Shown piece by piece: positions 33,801-36,617 of a stretch of DNA of 36,617 bases. Source of the stretch: Verrucomicrobiota bacterium. GTDB taxonomy: Bacteria; Verrucomicrobiota; Verrucomicrobiia; Verrucomicrobiales; Akkermansiaceae. The stretch spans positions 1 through 36,617 of the forward strand of contig JAURPJ010000028.1 of the NCBI GenBank assembly GCA_030835305.1. Direction: 5' to 3'. The first letter of the stretch is position 1. Each line of letters opens with the position of its first letter. Position numbers and translations under genes: made by a program. The notes beneath the pieces are model-generated. The model worked only from the letters and a program-made list of their open reading frames with translations. It made no database searches and was not told where the DNA came from.

Positions 33801-34420
33801 TCCCCGTGATCAGCAAGCGCCGATTCATCAAGAGGCTCCAACTCATTCCCCTGCCGGTCCAACCGGCCGCCCACCCCGATCACCCGATTCGTCACCGAAA
33901 CCGAATGGCCAGGCGAGAGTTCAAACAAATCGGGCCGACGTTGATCCCGAACCTCCAACAAGGACTCGAAACCCTTCGAGGTGTATAGATCGACCGGGGT
34001 TCCTTTTCTTTCCAGCAGGGCATTGGTTCCCCGGGTTGTCGCAACCCGTAAATCACACTTGGGAAATCGCCTGCCCGGCGCAGTGCCAGTCAAAACACGC
34101 GCCGCGACAACAGGCGCATCCTCGCCCGAAGCCAGCTCAATGACCTGGCTCAACCGGAATTGCCCTTCGACTTTAACCCTTCCCCGCCTCGGGATGGAAT
34201 CTGTAATAACAGAACCATCAACCGAGAATCCTTCAAGCCCACGGTCGTGAGGCGACAGCGGCCGATCGCACACCAACCACCCATCCTCAATTGCAATAAC
34301 CGACGTACGAAGAACCCCGGACGAAAGAATCTTGCACCTAATTTGAGACCCAGCCGGAGTTAAAGCCCACCCGTCTGTGAATGTCCCACCCACATCAATC
34401 CGAATCTGCCATTCTGACAT
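30899..34420 (-). CDS. ATP-dependent 5-oxoprolinase (OplAH)/hydantoinase A-B fusion
   Basis: 1173 residues uniting HyuA- and HyuB-type domains, as in eukaryotic-like 5-oxoprolinase (about 1290 residues). The N-terminal HyuA domain begins RIDVGGTFTDGWALTPAGS, with ATTRGTNALLERKGTPVDLY, VLTFDMGGTSTDVARI and FGGAGPQHACALAKELG (sugar-kinase-like ATP fold). The HyuB part from about 635 has AELYRRRFEGLVEEMGELLR, VNAPHIPVHLGALG, HPVFGGSHLPDVTVI, and RRGSGGKGKWHGGDGLVREV near the end. It should open 5-oxoproline (pyroglutamate) to glutamate using ATP; a carbamoyl or hydantoin substrate cannot be excluded. In most bacteria the domains are separate genes. Its neighbours (def, glutaredoxin) are unusual for this enzyme. 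Confidence 0.92.
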   Translation of the reverse strand: MSEWQIRIDVGGTFTDGWALTPAGSQIRCKILSSGVLRTSVIAIEDGWLVCDRPLSPHDRGLEGFSVDGSVITDSIPRRGRVKVEGQFRLSQVIELASGEDAPVVAARVLTGTAPGRRFPKCDLRVATTRGTNALLERKGTPVDLYTSKGFESLLEVRDQRRPDLFELSPGHSVSVTNRVIGVGGRLDRQGNELEPLDESALADHGEAQAVAVAMIHADVASEHEERVAGILRSVTDAEVSVSHEIAPMIRLWPRMETTVANAYLTPVMGNFLSSLEDALPGVPLSLMTSAGQLKTAEAFRPVDSLLSGPAGGIAGAAALARACNLEQVLTFDMGGTSTDVARIAGEPGYRYEQEVGPVKVLAPAVKIETVAAGGGSICQWRNGGLEVGPQSAGSSPGPACYGCGGPLTVTDVNLLLGFMDESRADIPLDLEAAKGKLDELVREIGGEVDRGELLAGLRKIAIGHMAEALRQVSTRDGYDCRDHALVAFGGAGPQHACALAKELGIKTILIPADAGLLSAWGLHKAADREIKVRQILKLLDDSVAGEVNQLREGRGVHRSLFELRLKGQDSSIEVEAGQEVSEPELREAFETRYRELYGEARPVGREIEWVALRLELVGKSADLDPERFERGNVVDELTLEQDGFSTLLLEKGWRVYRGTRGSVRLDWEGRDVTGGGMPAVVEAELYRRRFEGLVEEMGELLRRTAISTNIKERLDYSCALLDAGGRLVVNAPHIPVHLGALGLCVRKVSANRSWKDGDTVVVNHPVFGGSHLPDVTVISPVFFNEQLLGFVANRAHHAEIGGITPGSMPPDGRCLADEGIVIPPTSIEAIGDDFFKQSRSPADNLADLKAQVVANRHGATAFAKLVDQSSMEVVKGHMKGLYDRTSNLLAGALTGFEEVTAEDSLDDGSVIRVRISKSEKLLVDFSGSAGVHLGNLNATPAIVRSAVLYALRLWVKTDIPLNEGLLDHVQIITETGILSPPLTSDPEKCPAVVGGNVETSQRIVDVLLEALGLQANGQGTMNNFLFGNEGFGFYETIGGGAGAGPGWHGRSGCHVHMSNTAITDVEILEERFPVRVREFGIRRGSGGKGKWHGGDGLVREVEFLEDTTVSLLTQRRVMGPRPNGLLGRNLLWRDGRWQELKGIQKLIVKPGDRVRIETPGGGAWLQEPKSPL

Positions 34421-34459
34421 ACCTTGGTGCTTTTAGCCGTCAATGGCGCACGGAGAAAC

Positions 34460-35209
34460 TCAATCCACTTGGGACAATTCCCGCGCAACGATCGTTAGAA
34501 TCTCACGAACCCCCGGACGATAGACGCCTTCATGAAGAACAAACAGGGTCGTGGCTCCGTCCTTGATTAACTCGACAGAACCTTGACTCGAGACAAGTTT
34601 CAAATCGGCACCTTGATCCAAGCGTTTAATGCCGTCGAGCAAAACACCCAGCGCAGCACACTCGGCCCGCCCCAGCACTTGCACACTGATTATTCCGGGA
34701 AGAGACGATGCTTTTTTTAGAATCTCATTTCGATCCAAGTTGTGTGCCACCCCGAAAATTGCCCGTAATACCAGCTGCCGTTCATCAACCGGCCGGGAGT
34801 CGGGAGCCGGGTTCGACGGGACCGAAACTTCAGCTTCAGCCAGCGGAATGGGTTGCTCGAATAGAGCAGGCAACACAAAATTCTCTTCCACCACTTCAAG
34901 AACCTCACGAGGAGGCTTGGGAATGTCCGCCTCTCTGACCGGAGTCGCAGATCCCTCCACCGGTTCCGAAAAGCGAATTGAGGAAGGCTCTCCTGCCTCG
35001 GGCGAGGGGTCGACATCGATTGAAAACGGCGAGGGCGCATCCTCGTCTTGATTCCGCCGTTCAGGCAGTTTGGTCGGGGGTGTATTGATCGGCTCTTCCG
35101 ACTGAAATGGCGAGGGCGCCTGTCTGGCGGCGTGTTCAAAGGGATTCTCCGGCTGCCCGGAAGAGTCACTTTGTGCTCTTAAAAAGGGATTGGAAGGATC
35201 AGGCTTCAT
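34460..35209 (-). CDS. Protein with repeated NPF/SPF motifs and a possible Roadblock-like C-terminal domain
   Basis: 249 residues. The first 130 are Pro/Ser/Glu-rich and look disordered; within them short motifs recur: SNPFLRA (about 7), ENPFEHA (about 21), APSPFQS (about 32) and APSPFSI (about 59). The C-terminal 110 residues (from DERQLVLRAIFGVAHNLDRN) look globular and alternate helix and strand: LLDGIKRLDQGADLKLVSSQ, ATTLFVLHEGVY, REILTIVARELSQVD. The order is similar to Roadblock/LC7 folds, but that is only a guess. There is no signal peptide or membrane segment. It lies between def (26 bases) and the 5-oxoprolinase gene (39 bases). Function unknown. Confidence 0.75.
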   Translation of the reverse strand: MKPDPSNPFLRAQSDSSGQPENPFEHAARQAPSPFQSEEPINTPPTKLPERRNQDEDAPSPFSIDVDPSPEAGEPSSIRFSEPVEGSATPVREADIPKPPREVLEVVEENFVLPALFEQPIPLAEAEVSVPSNPAPDSRPVDERQLVLRAIFGVAHNLDRNEILKKASSLPGIISVQVLGRAECAALGVLLDGIKRLDQGADLKLVSSQGSVELIKDGATTLFVLHEGVYRPGVREILTIVARELSQVD

Positions 35210-35235
35210 AGATTTAGAGGAGGTTACAGATCTTA

Positions 35236-35778
35236 TTAAAAAAACAAACGCTTAAGCTTCCTTTTAATCGAAAGCTTGGTTGCAGTCGGCAACCGGTCCA
35301 CGAAAAGAACTCCGTTCAAGTGGTCAGTTTCGTGCTGAATGGCACGGGACAACAAGCCGTCGGTCTCCACCAGAATTTTGCGACCATCGAGCAATTCGAG
35401 AGTCGCCTTGACATGAGCGGGCCGCCGAACCTCGGCATTGATCCCCTCGATACTCAAGCAACCTTCCGTCGCCGACTCTTTCTCGCTCCCAAACTCAAGA
35501 GATGGATTGATGAAGACTAAGGGCATCAGATCATCGAGAGGAGTCTCCTCACCATCGACTTTCAAAAAAGTAATACACTCCGGATCGTGGGATACATCCA
35601 CCACCGCCATTTGAATATCGCTATCGACTTGGGGCGCGGCAAGCCCGACACCTTGCGCGTGAACCATAGTTTCGATCAAGTCCTCTCCGAACTGCTTGAG
35701 CTCATCGGTCACTTCGGTGACTTTCCGGCATTTTTTACGGAGAACCGGGTTTCCGTATTGGGTAATTTCAAGAATCAT
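35236..35778 (-). CDS. def: Peptide deformylase
   Basis: Removes the formyl group from the N-terminal Met of new proteins. 180 residues. All three signatures are present: GVGLAAPQV (motif 1), EGCLSIEG (motif 2, metal Cys) and QHETDHLNGVLFVDRL (motif 3, HExxH form HETDH). The length is typical (E. coli 169). It starts two bases after the exbD stop (TGA-TC-ATG) and is therefore likely translated from the exbB-exbD mRNA. The methionyl-tRNA formyltransferase gene often paired with def is not here. Confidence 0.97.
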   Translation of the reverse strand: MILEITQYGNPVLRKKCRKVTEVTDELKQFGEDLIETMVHAQGVGLAAPQVDSDIQMAVVDVSHDPECITFLKVDGEETPLDDLMPLVFINPSLEFGSEKESATEGCLSIEGINAEVRRPAHVKATLELLDGRKILVETDGLLSRAIQHETDHLNGVLFVDRLPTATKLSIKRKLKRLFF

Positions 35779-35780
35779 GA

Positions 35781-36248
35781 TCAGGGATTTTTGGAAGTGG
35801 ATGAAGGAATTTCTGACTGGGGCTTATCAACCAGATAGTAAATTTCTTTTTCGGAATAACCGGCATCAATGGCCGCGCTGTGGGCTCGCAATATTGCCTG
35901 AAACGGGCAGTTCTTGTCCACCCGGAGAGCGAGCTTCAAGCCAGCACTTTCCTCAATTTTGGCAATGAGATATTCCTTAAGCAAGCCCGGAACAACCGGG
36001 ATCCCATCGAGTTCGGCCCGGCCATCTTTCCCCAGCGACAGGGTTGACCGGGTTTGCTTGGTCGTGGTCACCTTCATTGAATGAGCCGATGGCAGTGAAA
36101 TCTGAATCTCCGGCTTGAGCTTTTTTCTCTCAAAGTCATCCGGGTCCTTCATTGTCACAATGAAGAAGAACAAGAGGGTTACCAAAATATCGATCAGGGG
36201 AACGATCGAGACCGTGGCCGATTTCTGGGCTGTGCGATGAAATTCCAC
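35781..36248 (-). CDS. exbD: ExbD/TolR-family protein, second locus
   Basis: 155 residues starting at GTG (36248). Short cytoplasmic N-terminus, one membrane helix (IVPLIDILVTLLFFFIVTM) with the Asp near residue 19, then a periplasmic domain with LALRVDKNCPFQAILRAHSAA near 105-125, the ExbD/TolR fold. The tail (KPQSEIPSSTSKNP) is polar. It pairs with the exbB fragment upstream (11-base gap) and lies two bases before def. This is the second ExbBD pair in the window. Confidence 0.92.
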   Translation of the reverse strand: MEFHRTAQKSATVSIVPLIDILVTLLFFFIVTMKDPDDFERKKLKPEIQISLPSAHSMKVTTTKQTRSTLSLGKDGRAELDGIPVVPGLLKEYLIAKIEESAGLKLALRVDKNCPFQAILRAHSAAIDAGYSEKEIYYLVDKPQSEIPSSTSKNP

Positions 36249-36259
36249 TCGAGGAGTTT

Positions 36260-36517
36260 TTACGATTTATCGCGAAAAAAAACGTGTTGGTGACAGGCCG
36301 AAACCACCCGTCCGAGCAAAACTTCGAGTCGGGCGGAAAACAGTTCAATCTTGCGGCTAAACACCCCCTGCGCGATCACTGCCGGAACGGTGATGGCAAT
36401 ACCTACGATGGTCGTGCTGAGGGCAGTCGCAATCCCGGCACGGATGCGTTCGTTATCTTCCAAATCGGAGAAGGCTGTCACCAACCCGAAGCGGATTGCC
36501 TCTGCGGTGGCTGGCAT
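36260..36517 (-). CDS. exbB: MotA/TolQ/ExbB proton channel protein, C-terminal part only
   Basis: The C-terminal third of an ExbB-like protein: GLVTAFSDLEDNERIRAGI, ATALSTTIVGIAITVPAVIA, then a cytoplasmic tail ending VSACHQHVFFRDKS. Normally GLLGTVxG precedes the GLVTAF stretch and two-thirds of the protein lie ahead of it. Here the frame reads MPATAEAIRF and hits a TAG at 36518-36520. So the gene is interrupted between about 36485 and 36520. The sequence to the right does not code for ExbB in any frame checked. It may be a true truncation or an artefact of the contig edge. Its partner exbD starts 11 bases downstream. Confidence 0.75.
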   Translation of the reverse strand: MPATAEAIRFGLVTAFSDLEDNERIRAGIATALSTTIVGIAITVPAVIAQGVFSRKIELFSARLEVLLGRVVSACHQHVFFRDKS

Positions 36518-36617
36518 CTATTCCGATGCGCGCAAGGAGCGCAAAGGTCAGGCCGGAACATCGGCATGGTCGCAACTTTGGGAGGACTTCACGGAGCAAG
36601 GTGGGCGAACTGGTTAT
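36444..36617 (+). other. Open, coding-like segment at the right edge, possibly phage-type
   Basis: A plus-strand frame is open from an ATG at 36444 to the window end (58 codons). The right part reads NPKRIASAVAGIYSDARKER, then KGQAGTSAWSQLWEDFTEQG and GRTGY, which has the composition of a real protein. The ending W-x-x-F-x-x-x-GG-[KR]-TG[FY] reminds me of segments in phage large polyvalent proteins; this recall is not certain. The first part (36444 to about 36485) overlaps the exbB fragment on the other strand and is probably not coding. No start signal or complete domain is visible. Confidence 0.35.

Noticed and set aside
33026-33988. 320-codon plus-strand frame
   Set aside because: Antisense of the OplAH gene; rich in His, Arg, Pro and Ser with no recognisable domain.
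36551-36617. Plus-strand reading NIGMVATLGGLHGARWANWL that resembles the ExbB LGLLGTV region
   Set aside because: Wrong strand for the exbB fragment and no continuing homology; the other plus frame (ending GGRTGY) reads far better as protein.
1-36617. CRISPR arrays, tRNA or rRNA genes, insertion sequences
   Set aside because: No regularly spaced repeats, cloverleaf-like segments, rRNA stretches or transposase genes were seen in any gap or on either strand.

Overview
This window looks like a chromosomal piece of a Gram-negative bacterium, most likely a member of the Verrucomicrobiota (PVC group). That placement is inference from gene content and protein style: ExbB/ExbD operons, a PQQ-repeat protein of the kind common in Planctomycetes and Verrucomicrobia, two tandem pilus/secretion ATPases, and an Arg/Gly-extended IF-1. 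No rRNA, tRNA, CRISPR array, transposase or complete prophage was seen. Most genes are housekeeping or envelope genes in compact operons.

Layout. (1) 1-2911, plus strand: the 3' part of a parvulin-type peptidyl-prolyl isomerase, a small TPR protein and metG. (2) 2979-11837, minus strand: infA, a 7TM-HD (PgpH-like) phosphohydrolase, ybeY, then a pilus/type II secretion-like set (two PilB/GspE ATPases, one PilC/GspF, one pseudopilin) and a Lys/Glu/Arg-rich protein, closed by a strong terminator that lies back to back with the end of metG. (3) 12048-17340, plus strand: methionine synthase split into two genes, then a secreted protein and a SpoU-type RNA methyltransferase. (4) 17374-19289: remnant of a DUF1508/YegP-like gene, then an exported nickel superoxide dismutase next to an exported di-heme cytochrome c peroxidase. 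(5) 19576-23681: a BASS-type transporter (minus), a PQQ beta-propeller protein (plus) and uvrC (minus). (6) 23808-27388, plus strand: exbB-exbD-large TPR protein operon. (7) 27395-30382, minus strand: guaB-guaA. (8) 30436-36517, minus strand: exbB (broken)-exbD-def-NPF/SPF-motif protein-OplAH (5-oxoprolinase)-glutaredoxin-like, closed by a textbook terminator.

Points most worth a second look: infA has no ATG/GTG/TTG start in frame, although a perfect Shine-Dalgarno plus GTG lies inside it in another frame; the sodN-peroxidase pair makes a short periplasmic superoxide-to-peroxide-to-water route in which signal peptidase alone would expose the Ni-binding N-terminal His; methionine synthase is cut cleanly at an interdomain linker; a five-gene run joins deformylase, 5-oxoprolinase and glutaredoxin; and the right edge seems to cut an exbB gene and run into unrelated, coding-like DNA, suggesting a junction (insertion or assembly chimera).
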